This document shows positions 33,701 to 48,700 of a DNA stretch of 64,000 nucleotides, piece after piece. Source of the DNA: Owenia fusiformis. Its lineage: Eukaryota; Annelida; Polychaeta; Sabellida; Oweniidae. The translations under genes were made by a program, and so were the position numbers. The first letter of the stretch is position 1. The number at the start of each line of letters is the position of its first letter. Below the pieces are notes generated by a model. That model made no database searches. It had not been told where the DNA came from and saw nothing but the letters and a program-made list of their open reading frames with translations. Where the stretch lies: assembly GCA_903813345.2 (NCBI GenBank), contig CAIIXF020000010.1, positions 19,169,181 through 19,233,180 of the forward strand, in the 5' to 3' direction.

Positions 33701-36700
33701 ATCTGAAGTATATACGTATCTGTTATATACATGATTAGAAGTAAAAATGAAATAATTCATCATATGGTTCATGTAATATATCTAACATTTCAGTTGCTAT
33801 GGTAACATCACTTAATAATCAAGTTTTTACATTTCACTTTCTTTAAAAAGGTGGTCCAAAATAACACTTCTTGAAAAGGTTATGCTCCCTAGGTAAAAAA
33901 AAAGTGCTGCTTTAGAGATAAATAGTCACATGAATTTGAAAAGAAAATTATAATTTAATTTTACCCCACCTCCACAGCCACCAAATCTGGCAAAATAGAT
34001 TAATTTTCAAGGTTCAAATAAAAAAATGCCCCCATTGGCCCCCAGAAGCTATATCGTAGACCCCAGTGGCCCCAGAAGCTATACAGGGGCCCCTAGTGGC
34101 CCCAAGATGCTATAAGGTGGCCCCCAGAAGCTATATAGGGACCCCTATTAGCCCCCAGAAGCTATATGGTAGCCCCCAGAAGCTATACAGGGGCTCCAAA
34201 TGGCCCCTAGAAGTTATATGGTGACTTCCAGAAGCTATACAGGGGCCCCCAGTAGCCCCCAGAATCTACACAGTGGCCCCTAGTGCCCCCTTAAAGCTAT
34301 ACGGTGGCCCCAGAAAGCTATATGGTGGCCCCCAGAAGTATATCCAGCAGCCCCTAGTAGCCCCCAGAAGCTATATGGTGGCCCCCAATGGCTCTAAGAA
34401 GCTTTACAGTGGCCCCCAAAAGCTATACAGGGGCCCCTAGTGGCCCCAAGAAGCTATATGGTAGGCCCACGAAGTCATATGATGGCACCCAGAAGCTATA
34501 CGGTGGCCTCAAGTAGCCGCCAGAAGCTATAGGATGGTATCCAGTGGCCCCCAGAAGCTATATTGTAGCCCCAAGAAGCTGTACGGTGGCCCCCAATGGC
34601 CCCAAGAAACTATACAGGGGCCCCCAGAAGCTATACTGTGGCTCCCAAAAACTATATGGTGGCCCCCCAATGTCTCAAAGAAGCTAAACAGGAGCCCCCA
34701 GAAGCTATACAGGGACCCCTAGTAGCCCCCAGAAGCTATATGGTAGCCCCCGGGAGCTATACAGGGGCTCCAAATGGCCCCTAGAAGCTATATAGTGACT
34801 TCCAGAAGCCAAACAGGGGCCCCTTGTAGCCCCCAGAATCTATACAGTGGCCCCTAGTGCCCCCCTTAAAGCTATATGGTGACCCCCAGAAGCATATCCA
34901 GGGGCCCCTAGTAGCCCCCAGAAGCTATGTGGTGGTCCCCAGTGGCTCCAAGAAGCTTTACAGTGGCCCCCAAAAGCTATACAGGGGCCCCTAGTGGCCC
35001 CAAGAAGCTATATGGTAGGCCCCAGAAGCTATATGATGGCACCCAGAAGCTATACAGTGGCCCCCAGTAGCCGCCAGAAGCTATAGGATGGCATCCAGTG
35101 GCCCCCAGAAACTATATGAATATTTATATTGTATGGTAGCCCCCAGAAGCTGTACGGTGGCCCCTAATGACCCCAAGAAACTATACAGGGGCCCCCAGAA
35201 GCTATACGGTGGCTCCCAAAAACTATATGGTGGCCCCCCAGTGTCCCCAAGAAGCTAAACAGGAGCCCCCAGAAGCTATACAGGGGCCCCTAGTGGCCCA
35301 TAAAAAAAGCTATATGGTGGCCTTAGAAGCTATACAGGGGCCCCCAGAAACCATACGAGGGCCCCCAGTGGCCCCCAGAAGTAAGCCCAAATTTTCACTG
35401 ACAAAAAATTCACGATGTTGTCAATCTGAAATGTTTCATGGCCATTAAATTTCACTGTGAGAGAAATATCCAATTGAATTCAATGTTAAATCAAATATTC
35501 ACAGTGCCTTTAAAAGCTATACGATGGTCCCCAGTGCCCCTTAGAAGCTATACAGGGCCCCCCAGTAGTCTGATTGCTCAGATGAGGAAAGCCAATGCTT
35601 ATAAAATTTAGACATTATGCCAAAATCTAGACTATGCCAACCTCTCTATTGTATTATTACATTAGATTTTATTATGATGCATGTTCTAAATGCCAAAGTC
35701 AAGACTATATGCCAACCTCACTACTGTATGAATTCATTAGATTTCATTTGATAAACATGTACAGTATATAAAATATGCAGTATCCTATATACTAATGTAA
35801 TACTATATACTAGTTTAAGAATCAACTATATGAAGAAATGTTGAAAATCAGCAAAATAATGCATCTCTACGGTAACAAATAGTGTTCTGTTACTGTTGCT
35901 ATAGCAACGGATTAAGATTTTTTCTTGATTTTTGTCATACATGTCAAGCATCATACTAGAACTAATTCCTGAAAATCTCAAGTTAATATATTTATCAGTA
36001 TCTGAGATATGAGGGTGTCTTATAGTACCCCCTGTATATTTTATCAGGGGGGTATAAGAAATGCTCTGTAGAGAGTTGCCCAAGGATGCCGCACCGGCAT
36101 CCGGTGGTTTTGAGGTCCCAATCCTATATTCATGTTGATAAGTTAAAAAAACATTGTAATCCGAAGAAAACGATTGAATGTCAAAATACCCTATATTTCT
36201 GCCAGACTAAATGGTTCATTAATTTTGAAGCTAATATTTCAAATAACAACTAGAAATTGGAAAAAGTTCAATTTCAGACTCCAGATGACTGATTTTTTTT
36301 TTTAAATTGTCTTTAGTTTTTAGATAGATAGATAGGTTTTAAATAGGTGATGTATGATATGATATATGATATATGATATGAAATATGAGATGATATTATA
36401 CTATATGATATGATATATGATATAATAGGATGTGATATATGATATGATATACAGTATGATGTACGATATGATTTAATATGATATTTGATATGATATGCTA
36501 TACGATATGATATACCATATGATATATGATATGATATACAGCATGATGTACGATATGATTTAATATGATATTTGATATGATATGATATACGATATGATAT
36601 ATTATATGATATACAATATGATATACGATATGATATACGATATGATATATCAAATGATGTTATATGATATTAAATGATATGATATATAATATGTTATATG

Positions 36701-39700
36701 ACATGATTTAATATAATATATGATATGATATGATTTGCTATATGATATGATATATGATATGATCGATATGATATAATAGGATAAGATATGATATACAGTA
36801 TGATGTACGATATGATATACGATATGATATGATATGAGATGTGATCTCATTTTTAGGCAGCATCTTTTTACACATAACTTCAAAAATATTCCAAATGCCA
36901 AATGTAAATGTGGTCATTCTACTGAATCAACCAAACACCTATTGCTCCATTGCCCTCTTTTTAATACTCAAAGACTCAATTTTCACAGAGAACTAGGGGG
37001 ACTGCCATCCTTTAATTTAAACTCTTTTAATAATAGAAAACAGGAAGACAGGGTAGACTTTTTACTTTTTGCAGATCCTTCTCTTGACACAATTACAAAT
37101 AAAAAGGCTATTGAATTAACAGCCGAATTTTTACACTCTATTGTCAAGGAAGTTAAATAGTCCAATATTCATTAATTTATACATACATTGGTATATCTCT
37201 GACCTGTCTTCATGTTTTCAAGATTATTTTCATGTTCATAAATATGTTCTATATCTATCATTTTTACATTGTGACCTATTTTAACTTATATTGTAACTAC
37301 TTCAACAGGGCCAATAATGCTTCGGCGTAGGCCCTGCATCTGTTTGTATGATGTATTATGAAATAAAGGAAATATAAAAAATTGAATTGAATATGATATA
37401 CGATATGATATACAATATGACATATCATATGATGATATATGATATTAAATAATATGATATATAATATGTTATATGATATGGTTTAATATGATAATGATAT
37501 GTTATATGATATTATTTGATATGATATATGATATGATATGATCAATATGATTGATATGATATTATATGATTTGATTTTTTGATTTGATACATTCATTACA
37601 TTGATCATAGCTCATAAACTGGAAGTAGTACTTTTTTCGGACCTCGTTTTCAGACACTGATATCTCGAAATCGGCTACAAATCTACATTATGTTACTTTT
37701 TTATGAGGAACACAATGAAAAAAACCGGAGTGAAAATATAGAAGGATGACCATGAAAATTTAATAAGTGACAAAGTACTGGATTTGACCTAGTTATTGAC
37801 CTATATAAAACATTGAACAAATTTCCTAGGAACTAGATATAGTACTTTAATTGACCATATGATTGTCTTTACTGAATGTCTTATGGTTGTTGAGAGAACG
37901 TGCTATGTTTAAGAATAACTAGAATGGTAAATTGTGAACTAAGTTAAGACTCAAGATTGTAGACTGTCTTCGAAACCGGCATTCTAATAATAAGAATACT
38001 GGCAAAAACAATAGACTCCAGACTTCATCTGGAGTCTAATAACAAGAAAAGAAGCAAAAACAATAGACTCTGGACTTCATCTGGAGTCTAATAAGAAAAG
38101 TAGCAAAAACAATAGACTCCAGATTTGCATCTGGAGTCTAATAAAAGAAAAATAGTAGCAGTCAGTTGGGGCATTTTTCACATTCAGCATTCAGTCAGAA
38201 TACCAAGAGCACATTACTTTTTTACCTCTTAAAAATAATATCAAAAGTAAGAATTATTTATTTGAACTAAAAAAATTAAATTGCACAAACTAGCATGAAA
38301 CTTTAATGAGATTGCAATATCGCAGGAAAGGTGAAAATTATTATATATCAACATGGTTCTTACTCTTATTTGAATTATTTCAATGTTCATAGATTATAAG
38401 AGATCTGACAGATTTTCAAGATTTTTAAAGTGTTTCAGACACTCTACGTAATATACAATGGATCCACACTAAGGGATGTACATGTAAGAAACACACAGTG
38501 TATCAGTTCATATGACGACATTCCTTCTTTTAAACAGGTAAAGGGAATCTTTAGGAAATTGCAGTGTTTTGAATTTTGGAGAAGAGAAAATGCACAAGAA
38601 CAGTTTGGCCATTATGGCCAATTGTAGGCATACAATTAAATATTGACTAATATAACAATATACAAAACAGAATTGAAATGAACAATAAGACAAAAATTTG
38701 ACATATAGCCTTAGGCAAACCCGAATGGATCTTCTTATTACAACATCAAAATAAACCATTATAGATAGAGCAAAATTTGGCATAGCCTTCGGCCACACTA
38801 AGGGATTTTCCAAGCAGACTTTTGAAATAAAATTAAAATTACAGAAAATTTGGGCATAGCCCACCCCAAAGGGATTTTCCCCACTAGATTATCAAAATAA
38901 GTCATTAAAAATACAGCAAAGACATACTAGCTTTTGGCATTGGGCCTTTATACTTTGAAGAAAAGGGTGACATAAGGAAATATGGGCATATGGGAGCACG
39001 TATTCTGTAACGTTGTTGGAGAAAACCTGCTTTTGTTGATGATGCTGATTTTGATGGTATATTAGATCATGAATTTGAAAATGGACAAATGAATTACTAT
39101 AAAATTATAAAGATACTTACATTATCATTTGAATTCGATATGTCTGCTAAAGCTTTCCTCTTGTTACCCCTTGGTTTAATAGGAGTGCTGCATGCAATGG
39201 GACAAAACGTTTCCATTTTTGATCTTTTTTATTTTCATGCTCAGTTATTTTGAAATTTTCTTCTTATATGATGTCACAAATAAAGAGAGAACAATTAAAA
39301 TTAAACAATTGAAAATAAACAAGTAAACACATAAAAATATAGTAAATCTGAAACATAGGATTAAATCCTATGCTAAGGGCTGGTGTGAAAAAACACTCCA
39401 TCTCGGTGGGAATCGAATCCACAACCTCCCAATTACACGCCTGAATCATGTTAAGCAATCGCCCAGTCAATTAATGAAACTCCATCCATGTTATTCTTTA
39501 ATTTTTCCTGTTGTCATGTGGTTGCTTGGCAACAATAATACAAGTTAAAACCTTAACATACATAATATCCAACCATCTATCCTGATTAAACATATTAATA
39601 ATATAAATTATTAATTATACTGCTGTTCATCCAGGCATGTTTTATTCAGTTGATCAAAATGACTTAGCATTATAAAACCACTTATTAACCAATTGATGAA

Positions 39701-42700
39701 AGCGCGTTTGTCAAAGTACTGGTCCATAATGACATCATAATGGGGTTTTATTACAAAAAATTGAGATGCTGTCATTACATATACTTTTTAGTTTGACTGG
39801 ATATCATCGTCAACATGTACCTTAAAAATTGTAAACAATAACTTTATTTTAGTAAAAGTTTTCAATCTCAACATCAAGCTTAAAGGACATGGTCATGGCT
39901 GGTTGCTAAGGAAATAGTCTCCATAGCAATGGTGCTCAACATCATACCCAGCAACATGAAACTCCTGTTTACCACAATAAAATATTTATTAACCACTTTG
40001 AAACAAAAATTGCAATAGTAATGAAAACATTTCTTGCATATAGCCGCAAATACATAGAATCAAAATATTTCGAAAAGTAGGGTTGTCATTAGGGTAGATT
40101 AACGTCATTCTATTCAGATACCACCCTAGTTTCAATTATTCCTAAGACAAGATTGTTTTATTTTCATGCAAATCCAAAGCCATCGCTGGAAAGAGCACAT
40201 CAGAAATAACAAATGTAGCAAATGGCTTACCTACTTCCGGTATTTTGAAGAGGTAAAAAAAGTAATTGTAATGTGGAATTATATGTAAATTAGAGAAAAT
40301 AACAAAATTTGGGCTATTATGACATCACAATAGCTCAAAAATCAATTGTTAACCAAATTGTGTTGAATAACAAATTCCCCTATTACTTCCCTTTACTTCA
40401 CAATAAATATTATCAAAAATGATTATAATTAAAAAAATCTACAACAACTTTTGTATTTTTAGGCCCGTTGCAAGGTAAAATTTGTGGTTGCTATGGAAAT
40501 GGTTGCCCCTAGCAACAACATTCATGTTACAGATTTGGCAACATCAAAATTCTTATTCAGCACCTCAAACTCTATAAAGTACACTATGTTGCCAAGCTGT
40601 AACAAAAATTTCCCACGAGACCACTTAACAGCCCGGACTAATTTGCACATTTGATGAGATTAACCATTTGTGTCATTTGTGAAATTATTAAGTTTGCAAT
40701 CGATTCAGGTCATACTGTATTTTTGGTATTTCTGTGACAATCAATGGAATTCAATGGCCTCTATTGAGATCTGATGATAACCTCATGTTAAGTCAATGGT
40801 GCACAGCCTCATGTAAGTCAATACAATCTTACTGAACGGAATGACCCCTATCTCAGCTTATGTGTGCCCAAGCACTTTAATATTTTCCAAAGTATTATAT
40901 AACATTCTATTCTTCATGTTACACCTAAGAATGATTCATTTTGATCATGGGGATATTTGCCAATAATCGCACCTCTCCTTTGCTGAGGAAAAAATATGTT
41001 CACATAACACTATCAGGAGATAGTGATCATTCATAATGCACAATAATTTAGTAAAACAGTCACACGGGAAATAATAAGTATCAAAAACAATTTCGGAAAC
41101 AAAGGCCTTCACAAACTTTTCATGTAGATAATTCATTTTTGATTGGACTCTTTGAAGTAAAGGCAAAATGAGACTTGATTGTTAATGACAATGCACAATA
41201 ATTTTGTAAAACAGTCACCTGGGAAATAATAAGATTTGAAAACAATTTCAGAAACAAAGGACTTCACAAACTTTTATGTACAGATAATTCATAATTGATT
41301 GGACTCAGTCTTTGAAGTAAATCAAATGAGGAATGGGAATACAATTCCCTGGGAAACAAAACACAAATACTTTTTTATATGTTCAAAATGAACCATTTTA
41401 TTGATGCATACACTTAATAGTTTCATAAATAATATCTACAAAGCATGTCTAATAGTAATTTTCAATTCCAATGGTGAAACTTGCCTGGTTACGATAATAC
41501 GGGAAATCAACACGGGACGAGGATTGTTCACTGCCCTGGCTTACCTCTGAAGCCTGTACCTTGTAATCTCTTTATATAAGTCAGCGAGAGCCTGCGCAGT
41601 TTTAAACTTTGGCGAACACTTTAAAGACAGTCTAAGTCAAACAAAAGTGTGCCAAAATTGAGGAAATTTCCATAAAGGTCAAACCACTTGTTTCACCAAT
41701 GATTTCAAGGCAAAGATATCTAGTGATGCTTCTACTAACACATACGCTGTTTGAACACTTTATACTCAAATATTTTAATGATTTATCCCACAAACCCAGA
41801 AACACGAGAAGCCACAGGACCATATTTTTCATCAAAGTTGAGAAGAGTCAATGGCATTTGGCATTCTTATTCGAGATTTAGAGTGATTTTCTCTCAAAAC
41901 TTATTGATCTGGAATGTGGAACCAATTACTGAGATGCAAGTAGGTAGTTTCCAGTTATCGTAACCAGGCAAGTTTCACGTATTTCAAGCAGTTATTTCAT
42001 ATATACTAGGCACTTAGAGATAATATACAATACGTGTATCATGCCTCATTTTGATTATTGTGATATAATTTACAACAGAGCTTCCAATCTGACACTACAA
42101 CTTCTTGACAGACTCCACTACCAAGCAACTTGCCTTGTATCTGGGGCTATTTATGGCTCCAATACTATTAAAGTCTTAAATTCTTTGAATTGGAAGCCCT
42201 TATCCGATAGAAGAGTCGAACACCTAAAAATTTTCATTTTTATATGTAGTAATAATATCAATCCACCTGTGATTTACTCCGTAAATCAGTCAAGCCAGGT
42301 AACTAAGTCAACATTCGAAAATAAAAAACTCAAAAATCGTACATCTTTGATTTCCAAAATAATTTATGAGGTAGTTATTAAGATGATAATACACATTTTA
42401 AAGTATTAATTTTGAGTACATCTCGAATCCATTCTTAACAAAGCGTTCTCAAAATAAGTATTCGAAATGTTTGAGTTCGGGATGATAAAAGTACGTTAAG
42501 ATATACCGCTCCTTAACAAACTCCTTTGGGAACAAGATATAGGATCAAATGTATATTCTTCTTATTTACACCCTGACACATGCCAATGAATGTTACATAA
42601 GTAAATATCTCCGTTTTAAATAATTTTGTTAACGTTGTTCTCTACAGGTGCGATTTTTTATAATTGAAAAACAAAATTGAACATTTTGCATTTCTAAATT

Positions 42701-45700
42701 GATACGTTTCTTGGAATACAACTTAACCGTGAACGATTTAAGTCATTAATAATATTTCCCTTAGTGATCCCATGCTAAATAGATAGTAACTGGGTCAATG
42801 TTTTGTGTTCAACCTTGTTTTCATGACTTTTAAACATGAGTCGGCAATTATGTAGGAAATTTCATTTCCAAATGTAAGCGTGTCAACTCCTGTTTTTGCA
42901 CAATATTTAGCCTTTTATAATGATAGATCGCCAAAATCTGCATGTACCTCTCAATGAGGCGATATGTTTTTAAATATATAGATGTAAGCTCTTAACTCAA
43001 ACAAAAATTCAAACCACCCGCTATTATTTTGATTACACAAGACGAAATTTCCACTCCCGGGGAGCACTTTGGTAACACTTTGAAGGAGGATTCTTGAAAA
43101 ATCGTTCGAATTTTCACAAAAGGTTTCATGCAATTTTATTGCTTTGTTTAAGCCTCGACTAATATCATACTCAAATCTGATACCATAATTATAAATCAAA
43201 ATGTAACATTAAACTCACCAGGTAATATGATAAACCGTTTAGAGAATTGATGATTTGAGTTAACTGTGGATATTTATGTAAAATATAAGTCGACATGTAT
43301 TCGACCGTTAATGTACACACGTGATGTATGCATCAACGTGTGACTTAAATATCAATTCGTGACTGTCATATTTGGCTTTCAAAAATTAAGTTGGAAGTGA
43401 CAGTGGTTGGAGATTAACGAAAACGTCAATCACATCCAAATATCCAAACGACGTCAAGTATTAACAATACACTTTTCGTGCATCACGAACAAGGCAAGGT
43501 TCTGCGATCCAGCAATGTGCATTCCGAAAGAAAAAACTCACAAATATCAACAAACTTCATTGAGTTGGATATTACATTCGAAATCACAACTTTCGAAATA
43601 TTTGTTTCAACCAAGAATTGTAAGAACTTAAAACATGTTGTTCGTTTTTCAAACCACATATCCTCATTAACGTTCTTTGACAAGAATGAATTCATTTGAA
43701 AACATTGATTTTCTTGATTATTCTTCAAAACAACCCTTGAAATATAAGTATGTGGGATATTACAGTATAAATTGACACGCATTTGTTTGCTCCATATCAT
43801 GAAAAAATAAAAGTAGTACCATCTTTCAATATTTGAAAACAGAAAGTTCATTCTGTATGTAGACAAGAAAAAATACATTTATGGTTGATTCATAATGAAA
43901 AATGACAAATAACATACATCTTTTGAAGTAGGGTTATACAGGGACATAGTAGAAATCCAGAAATTTAGGCCATATCCCCACGATTGCTTCACCAATATGT
44001 AACAGAACATCAAAATAATCATTTACACGTTTGCTGAAAGGTTTATTGAAAATAATTTAACAGAGCTTTACTTCAATTGTGGCACCATTCTTAGTTAATA
44101 TTGATGAACATACGAATATCGAATGTTGACTAAGTTACTTGGCTTGACCGAAATACGCGCATGCCTGTACGTCATTTAAGTGACCAAAGAGATATTGCTA
44201 TTGCTATATTGCTAGCTACTATATACATACAGGTCTTGATTTATTATCTATCTTGTAGTTATCAAACAAGTTTTTTCTGCATTGATCAACATCTTCTTCA
44301 ATTTTTGTTAACATCCTGGCCCATGGGATAACCTTCGGGGATTTTGGAATATAAAAACCCAAACAAATATCTAAGCACAAGTGCCAAGGTGAAAGGACCA
44401 AAAGTTGTAATGGAACTTAGCAAGAAAAAGAAAACTCAAAGAGCATACCAGTCAAGAAAAACAAACCCCATATATCCCAAAACCATGATCTAAAGTGAAA
44501 AGGAACAGTGTTTAATACCCCCTTTCCCCCACCATTCAAGAACCGATATCGCAATCAAAGACCAGAACACCAAGGGACATTTATTCATACTGAAGTCATT
44601 ACAATACATGTTGAAGAAAAAATTCGAAATTAATAGCCAATACTCATAACAACCTTTTTATTGTATATCTAATATTTGCAAACATATATTTATTAAATTG
44701 CCGCTAATGTTGTAAAACCTTGAAATCGATTGTAATTGTTTATATTAGAAATAAATTGATAACATGAAAAAAAGTTATTTGCATGTATAATAAACTCGCC
44801 GTCTTAAAGTTGAAAGTACGAACAATCCGTTAGTCGACGAACGTGACTTTTTATGCTAATGTAAGGATCGATTATAATAAAGCTGCTCGGTTGAATAGTA
44901 CAATAACGTCATTTCTAAGGGCAATATAGTGAAATATTGGACCGAGGGCCGAAGGCCCAAGGTCCAATATTTCACTTTATCCCACGATTAATGTGTTATC
45001 TGTACAATAACAGCTATTGATATTTCTGATATCATTGAAATCCGTGTGATATTTTCCAGAAAATCGTTTATCAAACTCATATGCGTGTGATATCGTTTAT
45101 CTCACGCATATCCGTGTGATATCACATTTGCATTTGCATTTCGCGCCACAATATTGTTGGAAATTAGGTCAGATAATTTATTCTCTTTTGAGAAAATAGG
45201 TCCGTTAATTAATTCTCTTTAAGTTTCATAATTTGATTAGAAGGCTGCTAAATAACGATTAAAAAATTGTATTTATGACGAATCATGGGATAAACCCAAT
45301 ATCACATAATTTCTCGTGATATCATTTTATCGCCTCGTAGATATCAAATATCAACACTCATTCGCTTCGCTCACTCGTGTTGATATTTGATATCAACTCG
45401 GCGATAAAAATGATATCACTCAAAATGATGTGATATTCTGTATATATTGCTCGCAGAAATGACGTTATTAGTATTATTACCACCGTTAACGACCAGGACT
45501 GAAACAACAAGAAAATCTTACGCATTGAACGATATCTAATTCCCCGGGGAAATTGCCGGTCCAGAATATATTCTAGACCGGTCCATATGGACCACCACTA
45601 TGACGTCAAACATTTCTCAGGTCGATATAGTAAAATGAATGCCTTCTAAACTAGCACTAAAACCCCTAGAACTGGCCCGGCAAGGTGGTAATATATTAGC

Positions 45701-48700
45701 ATTAGTGTTACTAGTTGTTTAGAAAGGAAGATTAACTTCGTTATTGAGGTAAGCGGTTGGGTTTGACGCGATAGCTTGCAGCTGTCGTGATGTGCAGCAG
45801 GTACTATTCATATTTAAATGAGTTTTCCATCAAATTGCAAACAACCCAGTAGTCGGTAACCGATAGTTACATTCGCAACCTAGGCAGCCTAAACTTACTC
45901 TAAACAGGTTAGACAATTTCACAGTTTAACACCCCCGCACCCATTTTGGTGGTCATCATACCTGGATTCATAAATCAATCTAAACCCATCGCGCTGACAT
46001 TTTCTCAAAGAATCAGCAAGAAGGCACTTTAAAACAATGACGGCAAAATAGCCTTGTATATAGAATCGTTGTCCTGGAGAATTCAGAGATTTCGACGTTC
46101 TGGGTCAAAGGAATGCAAAATGTATTTAACACCAGATTAATAGCCAGGAAGCTCACAAATGATTTATTAGGCACTTTTATTTTCAAGTATGAACAACTGA
46201 AACTGGAGCCAGAGAGTTGTTGGAATCAATTAAAAAAATAAATAATCTGTGCCTTTCCAAAGGATTGGTATCGATATGGCGAACTGAATTCAACATTGTT
46301 TTTCTCTCAATCCAATTATTGAAAACATTCTGTAAAAACACTGTCTTTTGTGTAATGGTCACTGATCAATTTATTGCGAAAATTGTTTGTTTTATTTTTG
46401 TTTTTTTAATGGAATTGTTTTTTGTTCCTTCTACCAATTCTCGAGAATGAAATAAAAGATCTTTTCGAACCTTGTTGGAACAAAATAGCACATACAACAT
46501 TTTCTTAGACCTCTCAATATTATGGTTGTACAAAGGAAAATTTGGTTCATTTAACAAAAAGTATTCAAAGAATTAAAACAAAACCTCAAAATAGAGAAAA
46601 ATTAAAGTAAACCTTTTATTTCGTTAACAAGAAACTTTTCTAAATGAACCAAACGTTCATTTGTACAATTGCAATATTGAGAGACTGCACAGTATGTCGT
46701 TTTGTTCCAATGAGGATCGGATAGATGTTTCATTTCATTCATACGATACAGAGAACAAAAGAAGTGTCTGATGTATTTTTAATACAATAGAGGCATATAT
46801 TTCAAATTAAATTGTTACCATTCAAAAGTTGCTCATTAAATTGACGATATGTAAAAAAAATTCAAGAGAAACATGTGTTCAATTCAGTTCGCCATATCGA
46901 TACCATTTTTCAAGAGTAACACCCAAAACGTAAGAAATTAATGTTATATTTCAGTCCATTACTACCTTGTGGATAAAGACTTGTTGTACGAAGAGGGGAG
47001 AGTCTATTGTGAATCAGCTGGCCTTGGGAAGATGGCTCTCATACACAGTGCTCAACACTCTCTTGTTGCACAGCATGTCTTAGAGTAAGTAAATAAATGT
47101 CACACTTACTGTATTTGCACAGTTTAAATACCTAGTATGGACTTCACACATCAAGACGTTCATCTTGAACATTCTCTGTTGTATATCGAATTTTCAGATA
47201 TACATACACATTTGATTAGATTCAACTGGATGGAAGAGACAGCATGATGATTATATTTAGGATTAAACTCTTTTTGTACGTCAATTTGTATGTTGTTTAT
47301 TTTCTAGTGGTAGAAATGCTTTCGTCGGAGGGAAGATAGAACCACCAGAATCGAATACATGGGACAATGGTATGTGGTTAGACTACAGTCCAATATCTAC
47401 ATGGGTCGATTGGTCTGAGAATTTGCAGCCAGAAACTGATAAAGTCATCTATATGTTAAAAGAAGGTGGTTGGGAAGATAAAAAGTTTTCTGAGAAGAAG
47501 AGAATATTGTGTCAAAAGAGTGAGTAAATTTCTGTCTATGTATACTAGAAATAAAATTGTACGATAATTTACTCGTGGATTCCGATCAATGAATGATGTT
47601 TTTGTAGGTGCTTCAATTGTTACCAAAATTGATTTTATTTTGGTGTTTGTATGACTATAGTTTCCTAAGGTCGTGATTTATAGATATCGTATATGTATAT
47701 TTAATGTTACATAGCTATTGAAGATTGTTTGTCTGAAAACAAACTTTTCTACCATCAGACTATCGGGTTGAGTAGTTCTGCATATCAACATAGTACAGCG
47801 TCAAAATAGAGCCTTGTGGAACACCTGTGTTAATGCGATTTAAATAAATAGGTTTTCTAGGAACATATGTTTACTTGTGGTGTTTCCTCAATTGAAACAT
47901 GAACTTTTAATTTTATATGAATGGGCAGTTAACCATTATGTTCAGAGATATATGAGGTACGGTACGGGTACAGTGAAATGTGGTACTTAAATCCAAATGA
48001 TTGACTCGCTAAGATTCATGGTTATTTAATTGAAATGAAAAAAGTTACCCTCTGTAAAGAAAAAGGGTGCAATGTCTTTTACCCATCATATCTTTTATAT
48101 TTTTTGTTATTATCATTTAATTTTATTATCATAGAATTTCGTAAATTAGTGAAAGTTAGAAAGGATTGAACAGAACAACTCCCAAAATCAGAGTGTGACC
48201 TTTTACAATAAATTGACGTCATAAATTCGAGAAATCCTATACCCAGCAATATGCTCCAGAAGGGGATCTTCTGAGGCATGAAGTTAAATTGTTAGTTAAG
48301 TTTAGAAGAATACTCTATTTTAAAAAGTTTTCAATCCAATAAAACTTTGTGAAAAATATCAGTTATATAATGAAATTCGGATTAATTACAATCACTTTGT
48401 TATAAAATCTGAGGTAATATCCTTCAGATTCGGAGGTCTCTTCTCAGTTCAAAATTAGGGGTAGGGGTAACATATATTACAATAAACTGGAAATTGTAAT
48501 CTTTCTCAATGACACATAAATATGGTATACATCCTAAATTTAGCTTATGTATACCAAATTTATGTCAGATGTGATATATAAACGTGTTAATTGAGAAAAA
48601 TGGTTACATCCTATCCCTAATTTGACTGCTATTTGAGGCGTAAAATTGTCTAAAAATCATGTTGTAGGCGGGTTTTGGCACTTCCATAATTTTTTGTCAG

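Larger units (their letters stand above)
32185..40955. mobile_element. candidate ~8.8-kb DNA transposon, parent of the small element at 16.4-17.2 kb
   Basis: The left ~350 bp (from aaggaagtaatgcgctcgcc to gattgcaaacttcat) and the right ~300 bp (from aatttgcacatttgatgaga to gtgacaatcaatgg and on to gatcatgggga) match the two ends of the 0.79-kb element at 16373-17164, same order and orientation. The small copy lacks exactly the intervening ~8.1 kb. The right terminal inverted repeat is degraded after catgggg. The interior holds the Cys-rich frames at 32511-33426, inverted arms with a minisatellite, microsatellites and a LINE tail, so it is an old, heavily nested element. Confidence 0.55.

Noticed and set aside
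34534-35448. Repetitive Pro/Gly/Tyr-rich open frames
   Set aside because: They are produced by the GC-rich minisatellite, occur in several frames and lack any start or splice context.
36340-37590. CRISPR-like array
   Set aside because: Simple microsatellite without spacers of constant length, in an animal genome.
39355-39480. Functional tRNA gene
   Set aside because: Only the T-arm region is convincing; the remainder does not fold into a cloverleaf.
43407-43878. Overlapping frames of 74-131 codons on both strands
   Set aside because: Mutually overlapping, low-complexity AT-driven composition, no homology recognised and no splice sites.
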